A stretch of 64,000 bases of DNA from Microbacterium sp. AZCO (GTDB taxonomy: Bacteria > Actinomycetota > Actinomycetes > Actinomycetales > Microbacteriaceae), in the NCBI RefSeq assembly GCF_039614715.1, contig NZ_CP154857.1, forward strand, positions 4,167,971 through 4,231,970, written 5' to 3'. Positions 9,427-24,837 of this stretch are shown piece by piece. How positions within the stretch are numbered: position 1 is the stretch's first letter; each line of letters begins with the position of its first letter. Position numbers and translations under genes: made by a program. The notes beneath the pieces were generated by a model. It worked only from the letters and a program-made list of their open reading frames with translations, had not been told where the DNA came from and did not search any database.

Positions 9427-12051
9427 TCACCACTGGGCGATGGCGTGCCGCACCGACGCGTCGGCGTCGGGGAGGGCGAGCGCGTACGCCTCGGCGATGC
9501 TCATGTCGCCGCCCGCCTGCTCGCCCGCGGCGACGGCCTCGGGCTGCTTCGCGCGCAGCTGCTCGAGCGCCTCACGGTGCGCGGCGAAGCCCTCGACGTC
9601 GTACTGTCCGACCCGCTGGCGGATCGCGACGGCCACCGCAGAAAGCGCACCGGCGCGCCACGCCTCGCCCCTGAGGGCCGAGATCGCGCTCATGCCCTCG
9701 AGCGCGTACTGAGCGCCCTCGTCGTAGTGCAGCAGCGCCGCGAGCTCCAGGGTCGCCCGGTACTCGGTCTCCGCCGCGGCGACGTCGCCGCCGAGCAGAC
9801 GCACGCGGGCGACGTTGTTGCCCGCGACGACCCGTGTGAAGGCGTCCTGCTCGCGGACGCCGATCGCGGTCGCCCGCTCGAAGTGGTCGAGCGACTCGGG
9901 GAACTCGCCGCGCGCCATCGCGAGGAGCCCGAGCGCGACGTCCGTCAGGGCCTCGAGCCACCAGTTGCCGAGGCGGTGGAACACCTCGCGGGCCTGCTCC
10001 ACCTCGGCCTGCGCGGCGGGCATGTCGAGGTCGGGGAATCGCATGCGCGTCGACCCGCGCGCCGCGAGCGCCATGGCCGCGGCATCCTGATCCCCGCTCT
10101 CCTCGAAGAGGCGCGCCGACTCGCCGAGCCGTTCGATGACCTCCTCGGACGGCCGGCGCCACATCTCGCCCCACACGGTGAAGAAGACGGCGACGGCACG
10201 CGTGCGGGTGGAGATGGGATGCCGCTTCGCGAGCAGCTCCAGCATCCACAGGCGCACTTCGCTGAAGAAGCCCGAGATCCACCAGTAGACGAAGAGATCC
10301 CACGCGAAGTCGCCGGCGTCGTCGAGCCGGTCGCTGGCGACGAGGTGCCGGACGGCGGCGCGGAGATTGGAGAGCTCGAGGCTCAAGAGCCGCACGGTGT
10401 CGACCTGGGCGGCCCCGCGGAGCTGCGGCGACGCCCGGCGCACGAGCTCGGCGTAGTAGTCGGCGTGCGCGCGTCGCATCGCGTCCGCCTCGCCGCGCTG
10501 TTCGAGGCGGGCGAGGGCGTACTCGCGCACGATGCCCAGGAGCGCGAAGGTCGAGCGCCCGCCCACGTCGACCTGCTTCACGAGGGATGCGTCGACGACG
10601 GCGCCGAGCGCGTCGATCACCTCGCCCTGCCACGAGCGGCCCTCGCTCACGGCCTCGACGGCGTCGAGCGTGAAGCGCATCGCGAAGACGCCGAGGTCTT
10701 CGAGGAGGTCCCGCTGCACGGCGGGGAGCAGGCTCACGCTCCAGTCGATCGCGGCCCGCATCGTGCGGTGGCGCTCGGGCAGGTCGCGGGAGGTGGCCGC
10801 GAGGAGCGGCAGGCTCTGCTCGAGCCGCTGGTCGATCGTGGAAGGGCTGAGCGCCCGCACCTTCGCGGCGGCGAGCTCGATCGCGAGCGGGAGGCCCTCC
10901 AGGCGGCGGCAGATGTCGACGACGTCGGCGACGTTGTCCTCGCCCAGCTCGAAGTCGGGCCGGACGGCTCGCGCGCGATCGACGAAGAGGGCGACCGCCG
11001 ACGAACGCAGCGCGCGGGGCAGGGTCGCCGGCTCCGCGGCCGCGGGGGAGGCGAGCGCCTCCACCTCGTAGACCTGCTCGCCCCTGATGCGCAGCACGAC
11101 GCGGCTCGTCACGAGGAACGTCGCCAGGGGCGCGGCGGTGTAGAGGCGCACGAGCACGGGGGCGGCATCCACGATCTGCTCGAAGTTGTCGAGCACGATG
11201 AGCACCCGGCGCCCCTCGAGGGCGCGGGCGATGCGGTCCTCGAGGTCGACCGCGCCGCTGTCGCGCACGCCCAGCGAGTAGGCGATGGTCGAGAGGAGGA
11301 GGCCGGGCTCGAGGACGCCCTCGAGGAGGACGAAGTAGACGCCGTCGCGGAACAGGTCGGAGCTCGCCCGCGCGACCTCGATCGCGAGCCGGCTCTTGCC
11401 GATGCCCCCCGGCCCGACGAGGCTCACCACGCGGTCGGTGCCGCGCGCGAGCACCTCTCGCACGCGGCGCAGATCCTCCTCGCGCCCGATCGTGGAGGTA
11501 TAGGGCACGGGGATCTTGCCGACGGGCAGGCCCTGCAGGGAGGCATCCGGTCCCCGCTCCTCGCGGGCCGCGGCGTCGAAGCGTTCGGCGAGGAGGGTGG
11601 CGAGGTCGTCGGCGATGCGGTCGTGGAGTTCGTCGGCGGTGGTGAAGGGGAGGTAGGCGGCGTAGTCGTCTTTCTGGATGCGGGCGATGAGGTCTTTCAG
11701 GCGGGGTTCGCGGTTCTGGGATGCCTTGATGTAGATGAGTTTGGGCATCGTGGGCGGGGCGAGGTTGTATTCGTCTTCGAGGCCGGAGATCTGCTCGTCG
11801 GGGGCGACCCAGCCGTAGGACTCCCAGTAGATCCCGACGAACACGTCGGACTGCTCGAGGTAGGAGCGGTACAGCTCGCGGGGCGGGTGGGGGCGGGCGC
11901 CGAGTTCGAACATGACCGGGGCGAGGCGCATGCGTTCGATCGCCGCGCGGGCGGCGCGGCGTTCGTCGGCGAGCTCGCGAAGGGTGGAGCTCACGAAGAC
12001 CCGGATCCGCTGGTCGGGCGTGCGGATCACCGGGCGATGGGGCCCAGTCAT
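9427..12051 (-). CDS. DUF4062 - STAND ATPase - TPR protein, copy 2
   Basis: The protein is 874 residues from the ATG at 12051 and has the same architecture as its downstream neighbour. DUF4062 comes first (IRVFVSSTLRELADER). The STAND ATPase follows with GPGGIGKS, Walker B VLIVLDNFEQI, and LVTSRVVLRIRGEQVYEV after it, then LEGLPLAIELAAAKVRAL and a helical TPR-like C-terminal half. Outside the shared 514-bp block the two proteins are clearly related but diverged throughout. The helical part, which in STAND proteins usually senses the trigger, differs most. The start has the same ambiguity as copy 1 because the upstream bases are identical. It is transcribed away from rpoB and shares a 277-bp intergenic region with it. 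The family is clear, the biological role unknown. Confidence 0.9.
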   Translation of the reverse strand: MTGPHRPVIRTPDQRIRVFVSSTLRELADERRAARAAIERMRLAPVMFELGARPHPPRELYRSYLEQSDVFVGIYWESYGWVAPDEQISGLEDEYNLAPPTMPKLIYIKASQNREPRLKDLIARIQKDDYAAYLPFTTADELHDRIADDLATLLAERFDAAAREERGPDASLQGLPVGKIPVPYTSTIGREEDLRRVREVLARGTDRVVSLVGPGGIGKSRLAIEVARASSDLFRDGVYFVLLEGVLEPGLLLSTIAYSLGVRDSGAVDLEDRIARALEGRRVLIVLDNFEQIVDAAPVLVRLYTAAPLATFLVTSRVVLRIRGEQVYEVEALASPAAAEPATLPRALRSSAVALFVDRARAVRPDFELGEDNVADVVDICRRLEGLPLAIELAAAKVRALSPSTIDQRLEQSLPLLAATSRDLPERHRTMRAAIDWSVSLLPAVQRDLLEDLGVFAMRFTLDAVEAVSEGRSWQGEVIDALGAVVDASLVKQVDVGGRSTFALLGIVREYALARLEQRGEADAMRRAHADYYAELVRRASPQLRGAAQVDTVRLLSLELSNLRAAVRHLVASDRLDDAGDFAWDLFVYWWISGFFSEVRLWMLELLAKRHPISTRTRAVAVFFTVWGEMWRRPSEEVIERLGESARLFEESGDQDAAAMALAARGSTRMRFPDLDMPAAQAEVEQAREVFHRLGNWWLEALTDVALGLLAMARGEFPESLDHFERATAIGVREQDAFTRVVAGNNVARVRLLGGDVAAAETEYRATLELAALLHYDEGAQYALEGMSAISALRGEAWRAGALSAVAVAIRQRVGQYDVEGFAAHREALEQLRAKQPEAVAAGEQAGGDMSIAEAYALALPDADASVRHAIAQW

Positions 12052-12086
12052 GTGCACATCATGGCCCGACAACCCGCCACCTGTCA
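11573..12086 (-). repeat. 514-bp near-identical block, copy 2 (DUF4062 part)
   Basis: This is the partner of 8879-9392. One of the three mismatches changes a residue (Lys in copy 1, Gln in copy 2, in the IKAS(K/Q)NREP stretch). The sharp boundaries suggest gene conversion or insertion of one domain-sized segment rather than an old whole-gene duplication alone. Confidence 0.93.
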
Positions 12087-12136
12087 GCATCGAGCGCGGT
12101 TATACCGCAGCATCCACCCCTCGTCAAGAATGCGGC

Positions 12137-12165
12137 TGGACATGGCGCGTCGGAACGCGTATAGT
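12137..12165 (+). promoter_or_regulatory. rpoB promoter (-35/-10)
   Basis: TGGACA at 12137-12142 and TATAGT at 12160-12165 are separated by exactly 17 bp, close to the housekeeping sigma-70-type consensus. Transcription would start near 12172, giving an rpoB leader of roughly 155 nt. No better pair is seen in the intergenic region. Confidence 0.8.
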
Positions 12166-12298
12166 TGGTAGTTGCGCTCTTGGATTCCCCCTGCCCTCAT
12201 ATGGTGGTCGGCTGTGTTTGCGTGCCCCCGTTTCATCGCGGTGTGCGGCGTGCAGACTTCGGGGACGATCGAGCACTCCACCCTGACGACAAGGAAAC

Positions 12299-12322
12299 GA
12301 GCCCTCACGGGCTCACGGAGGA
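12299..12322 (+). promoter_or_regulatory. Leader hairpin next to the rpoB ribosome-binding site
   Basis: GAGCCC (12299-12304) pairs with GGGCTC (12309-12314) around a TCAC loop. Two bases later comes the strong Shine-Dalgarno GGAGGA (12317-12322), 6 nt before the TTG start at 12329. The site fixes the unusual TTG start. The hairpin could modulate translation. Confidence 0.55.
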
Positions 12323-12328
12323 ATTCCC

Positions 12329-15823
<3,495 letters not shown>

Positions 15824-15869
15824 TCCGGCCGACAGCGATTACGCGATTTACAGAGACACAGGAGAACTA

Positions 15870-19742
<3,873 letters not shown>

Positions 19743-19748
19743 GAGGTG

Positions 19749-19780
19749 AGTGGATGCCTCGCCGCGGCGGGGCATCCACT
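19749..19780 (+). terminator. First hairpin after rpoC
   Basis: AGTGGATGCC (19749-19758) pairs perfectly with GGCATCCACT (19771-19780) around a 12-nt GC-rich loop that can pair further. It has no T-run. The stem is built from the GGATGCC heptamer also found in the fusA terminator. Confidence 0.75.
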
Positions 19781-19792
19781 CAGACCCTTTCC

Positions 19793-19820
19793 GAAGGCCC
19801 CGGCTCGCGCCGGGGCCTTC
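19793..19820 (+). terminator. Second hairpin after rpoC
   Basis: GAAGGCCCCGG (19793-19803) and CCGGGGCCTTC (19810-19820) form a perfect 11-bp stem with a 6-nt loop. The downstream sequence is only weakly T-rich, as is common for high-GC terminators. It probably ends the rpoBC transcript. Confidence 0.8.
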
Positions 19821-19890
19821 GTCGTACCCGCCGGCCGCGCGCCGCGCGGGCGGTGTCGCCGGTGCCGCTTACCGTGGAGGGGGAGGGCGG

Positions 19891-20505
19891 ATGGCGCGGA
19901 TCGGGGGTCGCAACCTGTGGCTCGCGTGGCCTGCGGGCCTCGTGTGCGCGGGTGTCGTCGGCGCGCTCGTCTACCTCGCGGCGCCGGCCGTGCCGGGCAC
20001 GGTGGAGTTCGTCGGAGACACCCTGCGTGCGGCGACCTCGGCGCCCGTGGCTGCATCCGGCCTGCCGGTCGGAGCGATCGCCCTCGACGGGTCGGACGAG
20101 ATCGACTGCCGCGACCTGTACCCCGGCCCGCTGTGGTCGGAGCTCGCGTGGTCGCCGAACGTGCTGCTGACGCAGAACCTGTCGCTGCCGCCGACGTCGG
20201 CCGCGGCGCTCATCGACGCGCTCCAGCCCGCCGTGCGGGTGACATGCCAGTGGAAGGGTCCGCAGGGCACGATCGTCTCGACGCTCGCCCGCGTCGGCGC
20301 GGACGCCGCCACCGTCGCCGATGCGTCGCTGCGCGGCCAGGGCTTCTCGTGCGAGGCGTTCGCGAGCGGAACGCTCTGCCGCCGTACGTCCGGCGGCGTT
20401 CTGGAGGAGCACGCGGTGCGCGACGGCCTGTGGCTCTCGAGCATCGAGACGGGGTGGATGCCGGAGGCGTTCACGGCACGCCTCGCCGCGTTCGTGTGGG
20501 GCTGA
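19891..20505 (+). CDS. Small secreted or membrane-anchored protein with four spaced cysteines
   Basis: This 204-residue protein is not recognised. The ATG at 19891 follows GGAGGGGGAGGG, a strong ribosome-binding site; the frame is open further upstream, but that part overlaps the rpoC terminators. One hydrophobic segment (about residues 14-36) anchors or exports it. The rest is predicted extracytoplasmic and holds DCRDL, VTCQW, then GFSCEAFASGTLC and a final FVWG. The same order of motifs, and the same 9-residue spacing between the third and fourth Cys, is seen in the convergent 204-residue lipoprotein just downstream. The two therefore look like diverged paralogues facing each other, with one base between their stop codons. 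Function unknown. Confidence 0.8.
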   Translation: MARIGGRNLWLAWPAGLVCAGVVGALVYLAAPAVPGTVEFVGDTLRAATSAPVAASGLPVGAIALDGSDEIDCRDLYPGPLWSELAWSPNVLLTQNLSLPPTSAAALIDALQPAVRVTCQWKGPQGTIVSTLARVGADAATVADASLRGQGFSCEAFASGTLCRRTSGGVLEEHAVRDGLWLSSIETGWMPEAFTARLAAFVWG

Positions 20506-20506
20506 G

Positions 20507-21121
20507 CTACGCCGGCCAGATGTGGTCGACGATCGCCGACGTGTAGCCGGTGGGCGCGAGGTTGGAGTACTTCGTGTCGATGAGGATGTCGTCGCGCCAG
20601 AACAGGGTGCGCCCGTCGGTGACCGGATACGTCCCGTTCGGCCACGTCTTCTCGCACCGCGTCCCGCCGTCGGGCGTGTAGCAGGTGAAGCCGACCGTGG
20701 CGGCGAGGTCGTTGAGCATGTCGAGCGCCGGACCGCGCGCGACGTAGGTGATCGACGTGTTGAGGCCGGTCGTGTCGGCCGCCGGATCGGCCCAGATGCA
20801 GATCAGGCTCCCGTCGGGCTGCGGCCCCGACGGCCCGAACGCCGGGTCGTTGAGCGGCACGCCCTCGAGCTGCGCCAGCACGTCGTCGGTGAGCATCTCC
20901 CGGCAGTCGGTGGGGATCTTCGCCTTCGGCGTCGCGGAGGGAGTCGGCGTCGGCGTCGCCGCGCCGCTCTCAGCGGGGGTGGAGTCGGACGTCGACGAGG
21001 GCGTCCCGGCCGACGCGCCGTCGGACTCCGGCGCGCACGCGCACAGGACGGCGAGAAGGGCGAGGGATGCCGCGCCGACGGCGATCGTGCGCCGAGCCCG
21101 AGCCGCTGCGAGGTGAGGCAT
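20507..21121 (-). CDS. Secreted lipoprotein with four spaced cysteines
   Basis: This 204-residue protein starts at the ATG at 21121; earlier in-frame starts have no support. The signal peptide ends in LLAVLCAC, a lipobox-like site, followed by a Ser/Thr/Pro-rich linker. The exported domain contains DCREML, SLICIW, GFTCYTPDGGTRC and HIWPA. These match the motif order of the neighbouring gene (DCRDL, VTCQW, GFSC...GTLC, FVWG). Four Cys in two pairs suggest disulfides outside the membrane. The fold resembles small DUF3558-like actinobacterial lipoproteins in general style, but I cannot assign a family. Function unknown. Confidence 0.8.
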   Translation of the reverse strand: MPHLAAARARRTIAVGAASLALLAVLCACAPESDGASAGTPSSTSDSTPAESGAATPTPTPSATPKAKIPTDCREMLTDDVLAQLEGVPLNDPAFGPSGPQPDGSLICIWADPAADTTGLNTSITYVARGPALDMLNDLAATVGFTCYTPDGGTRCEKTWPNGTYPVTDGRTLFWRDDILIDTKYSNLAPTGYTSAIVDHIWPA

Positions 21122-21251
21122 GGCGCTCACCCTAGCCGCGCCGCGCCCGCGAATCCGCGGCGAATCGCCGCGGCATGCCTCCGCGGGCATGCCGGAGCCG
21201 CGCGCTACCCTCGCTGTGCGGGGACCGGTCCCGTGTGAGGAAGTGCATCCG

Positions 21252-22328
21252 ATGAGTGAGCCCCAGTCGTCCTACGGCGAGCCCGTGGCCGAGCCGAAGC
21301 CGGTCGACGATGTCGTCGGCAGTGCCAACGAGGGACTCGTGGATGCCGAGGCCGCCGGTCGCGACGCCGTGACCGACGCCGATCGGCCCGCCGAGGAGCC
21401 CGCCGCCGCCGAACCCGCGGCCGAAGCGCCCGCCGTCCACGAACAGGCCGCCCACGAGCCCGCCGCGCCCGAGCCCGCCGTCGCACCGGTGCCCGAGGCC
21501 GCCGCGCCCGAGACGACCGACGACGAGATCACGGACGCCGCCGCCTACACTGCCGCCTACAACGCGGCCTCCGCCGGCGACGACGAGCCGGCCGCGCAGA
21601 GCAGCGTCGCGCAGGCCGCCTACGATCCCGCCGCCCCGACCGTCGTGGCGCCCGCCGTCGCGCCGAGCGAGCCCGTCGCCACCGAGGCGGCTGTCGCTCC
21701 GGCCGCCGTCGCCCCGGCCGCCGTCGCGCCGCAGCCGATCTTCGTGCAGGCGCCCGAGGCGCCGCGTCCCCGTGGCAACCGTGCCGCGGCCGGGGCGATC
21801 GGCCTGCTCGCCGCGCTGTCCTTCGCGGTGCTGTACCTCGCCGCGTGGCTGTTCTGCGTCTTCTTCCTCGGCACCGAGCTCGGGGGGACCCGCCCGCAGG
21901 GCGGCCTGACGGCCGAGAACGCCGTCACGGCCATCACCGCCGCGCTGACGTCGTGGATCTTCTGGACGCCCGTCGTCGTCTTCTTCTTCTCGTTCTGGCT
22001 GCTCGGGGCGATCATCAACCGCGGCCGGTGGGGCCACTGGGTCATCTTCGGCCTCTTCGTGGGCGTCCTGAGCTGGTTCGGGTTCATCCTCGGCGAGTAC
22101 TTCCAGGCCCCCTTCTGGCGCCTCACGCCGACGGAGGGTCTCCAGCTGCTGAAGGACAACCTCTTCGCCCCGCTCGCGGTGATCGCGTTCATCATCGGCC
22201 GCGAGCTGACGATCTGGTTCGGCGCCTGGGCCGCCGCGCGGGGCAAGCGCGTCACGGAGCTCAACACCGAGGCGATGCGGGAGTACGAGCGGACGCTCGA
22301 GGCGGGGCCGCAGCTCTACCGTCAGTGA
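21252..22328 (+). CDS. Membrane protein with Ala/Pro/Glu-rich N-terminal tail
   Basis: This 358-residue protein of unknown function starts at the ATG at 21252 behind a GAGGA site. The first ~170 residues are a low-complexity tail rich in Ala, Pro and Glu, with APAAVAPAAVAP repeats. Four hydrophobic helices follow. They begin in AIGLLAALSFAVLYLAAWLF, SWIFWTPVVVFFFSFWLLGA, WVIFGLFVGVLSWFGFILGE and LAVIAFIIGRELTIWFGAWA, and a short basic and acidic C-terminus ends the protein. The tail is probably cytoplasmic. No catalytic motif is visible. The next gene, another small membrane protein, follows after 63 bp and could be co-transcribed. Confidence 0.85.
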   Translation: MSEPQSSYGEPVAEPKPVDDVVGSANEGLVDAEAAGRDAVTDADRPAEEPAAAEPAAEAPAVHEQAAHEPAAPEPAVAPVPEAAAPETTDDEITDAAAYTAAYNAASAGDDEPAAQSSVAQAAYDPAAPTVVAPAVAPSEPVATEAAVAPAAVAPAAVAPQPIFVQAPEAPRPRGNRAAAGAIGLLAALSFAVLYLAAWLFCVFFLGTELGGTRPQGGLTAENAVTAITAALTSWIFWTPVVVFFFSFWLLGAIINRGRWGHWVIFGLFVGVLSWFGFILGEYFQAPFWRLTPTEGLQLLKDNLFAPLAVIAFIIGRELTIWFGAWAAARGKRVTELNTEAMREYERTLEAGPQLYRQ

Positions 22329-22391
22329 GAGCGGCCTGACGAAGCGCTGAGCGTCCGGTCGCGCGGTCGCGCGCGGACGTATCGTCGAAAG

Positions 22392-22877
22392 GTGACGGCT
22401 GATCGTCCTCCCCAGCACGGGCACGTGCGCCCGGCGGTCGCCCTCGGATTGACGACCGCGGCGTTCGTCGCGCTCCTGATCTTCGGACTCGGGATGACGA
22501 GCCTCGTCCTGGACGAGGACGTGCTGTCGGTGCCGGGACTCGGGCAGGCGCCCGGCATCATGGGCACGATCTTCGCGACGGGCGGGTTCGCACTGTGCGT
22601 CGACGTGGGGACGCGGCATCCACACCCCTCCTACTGGCTCGCGGCGGTCACGACGCTCGTCGTCATGCTCGCGTATCCGCTCGGAGTCTGGTTCGGCGCC
22701 GTGGTGTCGGGCGCCGATGTGGCTGCCGCGACCGGTGCGGCGGGCGGCTTCCTCACCTCGTGGTTCGGGGTCGTGGTGGCGGCATCCGCCCTCATCTGCT
22801 CGTGGAGCGCGGTGGCGCTCGTGCGCACCTCGGCGCGCCGGCCGCGGTGGCCGTGGGAGAACCCCGACGACGAGTAG
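22392..22877 (+). CDS. Small four-helix membrane protein
   Basis: This is a 161-residue hypothetical membrane protein. GTG at 22392 is the only reasonable start and has GAAAGG just upstream. Four hydrophobic segments are visible: about 15-36, 51-70, 79-100 and 117-145. They are joined by short loops, and a basic-then-acidic tail ends in RPRWPWENPDDE. No known family motif was recognised. It sits between another membrane protein and an unknown soluble protein, all on the same strand, ahead of the kinase operon. Confidence 0.78.
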   Translation: MTADRPPQHGHVRPAVALGLTTAAFVALLIFGLGMTSLVLDEDVLSVPGLGQAPGIMGTIFATGGFALCVDVGTRHPHPSYWLAAVTTLVVMLAYPLGVWFGAVVSGADVAAATGAAGGFLTSWFGVVVAASALICSWSAVALVRTSARRPRWPWENPDDE

Positions 22878-22924
22878 TCCGGAAAACCCGGCGGATCAGG
22901 CCTGTACCGGATACCGTTGACACC

Positions 22925-23581
22925 GTGGAGCGGTCGCTCGAGACCCAGGTCAGCCAGGCGGTGGACGCCTGGCTGAAATGGCTTCCCCGCTGGGAGCCCT
23001 CGACGCACCGGGGCCGGGTCGCTCCGTGCCGTCGCTGCTTCGGATCGCCCGTCCTGTCCGCGGCGGGTCTCGGCTCCGATGTGCCGCACGGCGTGCAGCA
23101 CGGACTCTCGACCCGCATCAAGACGATCGTCGACCACTCGGTCGCGGAGTACACCGCGCGCAACCTGCCCATGCTGCAGGCGGAGCTCGACCAGCAGGCG
23201 GCCCGCAACCGCGCCCGCAGCTACCGTCCGTCCGAGGGGCTCGAGCCCGAGTACGAGGGTCTCCCGCTGGATCCCGAGCCGGTTCCCGGGGCGCCCTTCC
23301 TGTTCACGATCTCGGGGCTCGCGGAGGAGGTGGATGCCGACATCCCGGCCCTTCCGCCCCTGAGCGACGACGCGAAGGCGGCCCTCCGGCAGGAGGTCGG
23401 CCTCGCCGACGACTACGCCAACATGGTCGGCCGCGAGGTGTGCACGATCCTCCTGCACCATCGCCTGCGCATCCAGTCGGCGATCGGCCAGTACGTCGAG
23501 CCGCAGATCGAGGCGATGCTGCAGGAGCTCACGCGCTCGCTCGACGCGCCGTTCGATCCGAACGATCCGCCGGCCGGCTGA
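22925..23581 (+). CDS. Hypothetical soluble protein upstream of the kinase operon
   Basis: This 218-residue protein starts most likely at GTG 22925, although the ribosome-binding site is weak. It has no signal peptide or membrane helix. The N-terminal part contains a Trp-rich stretch (AWLKWLPRWEPS) and one CRRCFGSP motif that could bind metal if paired. The rest is acidic and helical, ending in DPNDPPAG. I do not recognise the family. The kinase gene starts 121 bp downstream, so a functional link is possible but not shown. Confidence 0.72.
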   Translation: MERSLETQVSQAVDAWLKWLPRWEPSTHRGRVAPCRRCFGSPVLSAAGLGSDVPHGVQHGLSTRIKTIVDHSVAEYTARNLPMLQAELDQQAARNRARSYRPSEGLEPEYEGLPLDPEPVPGAPFLFTISGLAEEVDADIPALPPLSDDAKAALRQEVGLADDYANMVGREVCTILLHHRLRIQSAIGQYVEPQIEAMLQELTRSLDAPFDPNDPPAG

Positions 23582-23702
23582 CTCCGTCCACAGGGGTGGA
23601 TGCTCCCGGGGGCGTTTCAGGCGCGTTTGTTAGCATGACGAAGTTTGCAGAGCGCGCGCTCGCCCGCCGCCGTCGGCGGTCCTGGATGCTGGGGAGGTCA
23701 GG

Positions 23703-24836
23703 ATGGCCACACGCCTTCCTTCGGCACCCCCGATCCTTCCGGGGCTGACCTACATCCGGCCGCTCGGCTCGGGCGGCTTCGCCGACGTGTTCCTCTACGA
23801 ACAGGACATGCCGCGCCGCGATGTCGCGGTCAAGGTGCTGCCGAGCGACGTGCGCGACCCCGAGCTGCGGCGCATGTTCAACGCCGAGGCCGACGTGCTC
23901 GCGCACCTCTCGGCGCATCCCTCCATCGTCACCGTCTACCAGGCCGGCATCTCGGCCGACGGCCGCCCGTACATCGTGATGGAGTACTGCCCCGGCTCGC
24001 TCGCGCAGCGCTACCGCATCGAGCGCCTGCCCGTGCCCGAGGTGCTCGAGATCGGCGTGCGCATGGCGAGCGCCCTCGAGTCGGCGCACCGCGCCGGCCT
24101 CGTGCACCGCGACGTGAAGCCCAGCAACATCCTCGTGACGACGTTCGGGGCGCCGGTGCTCGCCGACTTCGGCATCTCGTCGTCGCTCTCGCGCGCGACC
24201 GCCGACGAGGTGCTGGCGATGTCGATCCCGTGGAGCGCGCCCGAGGTCGTCGCCGAGCAGACCGCCGGCACTGTCGCGAGCGAGATCTGGAGCCTCGGCG
24301 CGACCGTCTACTCCCTGCTCGCGGGGCACAGCCCGTTCGAGCGGCGCGAGCGCGGTCAGAACACCAAGGAGCAGCTCCGCCGCCGCATCGCGCGGGCGAG
24401 CTACACACCCATCGCCCGCACCGACGTGCCGCAGGCGCTGCAGGACGTGCTCGCGCAGGCCATGAGCCGCGATCCGGCCCGGCGCTACGCCTCGGCCCGG
24501 GAGTTCGCGGAGGCCCTCCGCGGCGTGCAGTCCGAGCTCGGCTTCCTGCCGACGGCGCTCGAAGTGCCCGTGGACGAGTGGGCGGCGGCATCCACTCCCG
24601 TCGACTTCGCCGACTCGACGATGCGCGGAGCGACGCGAAGCCACGTCGAGCACGCGGAGCGCCGCAAGACGAAGCCCGGCACGGGGGTCGCGTCGCTCGC
24701 GCGCGACGAGGACACCGAGATCTCGGCATCCCCTGTCGCACGTCGTCGTGTGCTGCCCTGGATCGTCGCGGGTGTGGCCGTCGTGGTCGCGCTCGGAGCC
24801 GTCGTCGTCGCCCTCGCCGTCACGGGGGTGCTCTGA
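23703..24836 (+). CDS. Membrane-anchored Ser/Thr protein kinase without an external sensor
   Basis: This 377-residue Hanks-type kinase has an ATG behind GGGGAGG. All catalytic elements are present: glycine loop GSGGFADV (from about 24), Lys44 in VAVKVL, HRDVKPSN from His135 with Asp137, DFG from Asp155, and SIPWSAPE as the activation-loop end. After the kinase domain comes a juxtamembrane part containing DEDTEISASPVARRR, then one membrane helix (about 350-375) that ends the protein. There is no PASTA or other outside domain, unlike PknB. It is the first gene of a seven-gene unit; the giant Ig-like protein starts one base after its stop. It presumably phosphorylates partners encoded downstream, such as the Thr-repeat protein. 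Confidence 0.95.
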   Translation: MATRLPSAPPILPGLTYIRPLGSGGFADVFLYEQDMPRRDVAVKVLPSDVRDPELRRMFNAEADVLAHLSAHPSIVTVYQAGISADGRPYIVMEYCPGSLAQRYRIERLPVPEVLEIGVRMASALESAHRAGLVHRDVKPSNILVTTFGAPVLADFGISSSLSRATADEVLAMSIPWSAPEVVAEQTAGTVASEIWSLGATVYSLLAGHSPFERRERGQNTKEQLRRRIARASYTPIARTDVPQALQDVLAQAMSRDPARRYASAREFAEALRGVQSELGFLPTALEVPVDEWAAASTPVDFADSTMRGATRSHVEHAERRKTKPGTGVASLARDEDTEISASPVARRRVLPWIVAGVAVVVALGAVVVALAVTGVL

Positions 24837-24837
24837 C

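Noticed and set aside
8527..12171. Open frame of 1,214 codons on the plus strand across the DUF4062 genes
   Set aside because: It runs through both well-supported reverse-strand ATPases and repeats itself only because the 514-bp block repeats. No motif is visible in it.
23597..23702. Promoter for the kinase operon near TAGCAT (23631)
   Set aside because: The -10-like hexamer has no acceptable -35 at 16-19 bp, so the start of the operon transcript remains open.
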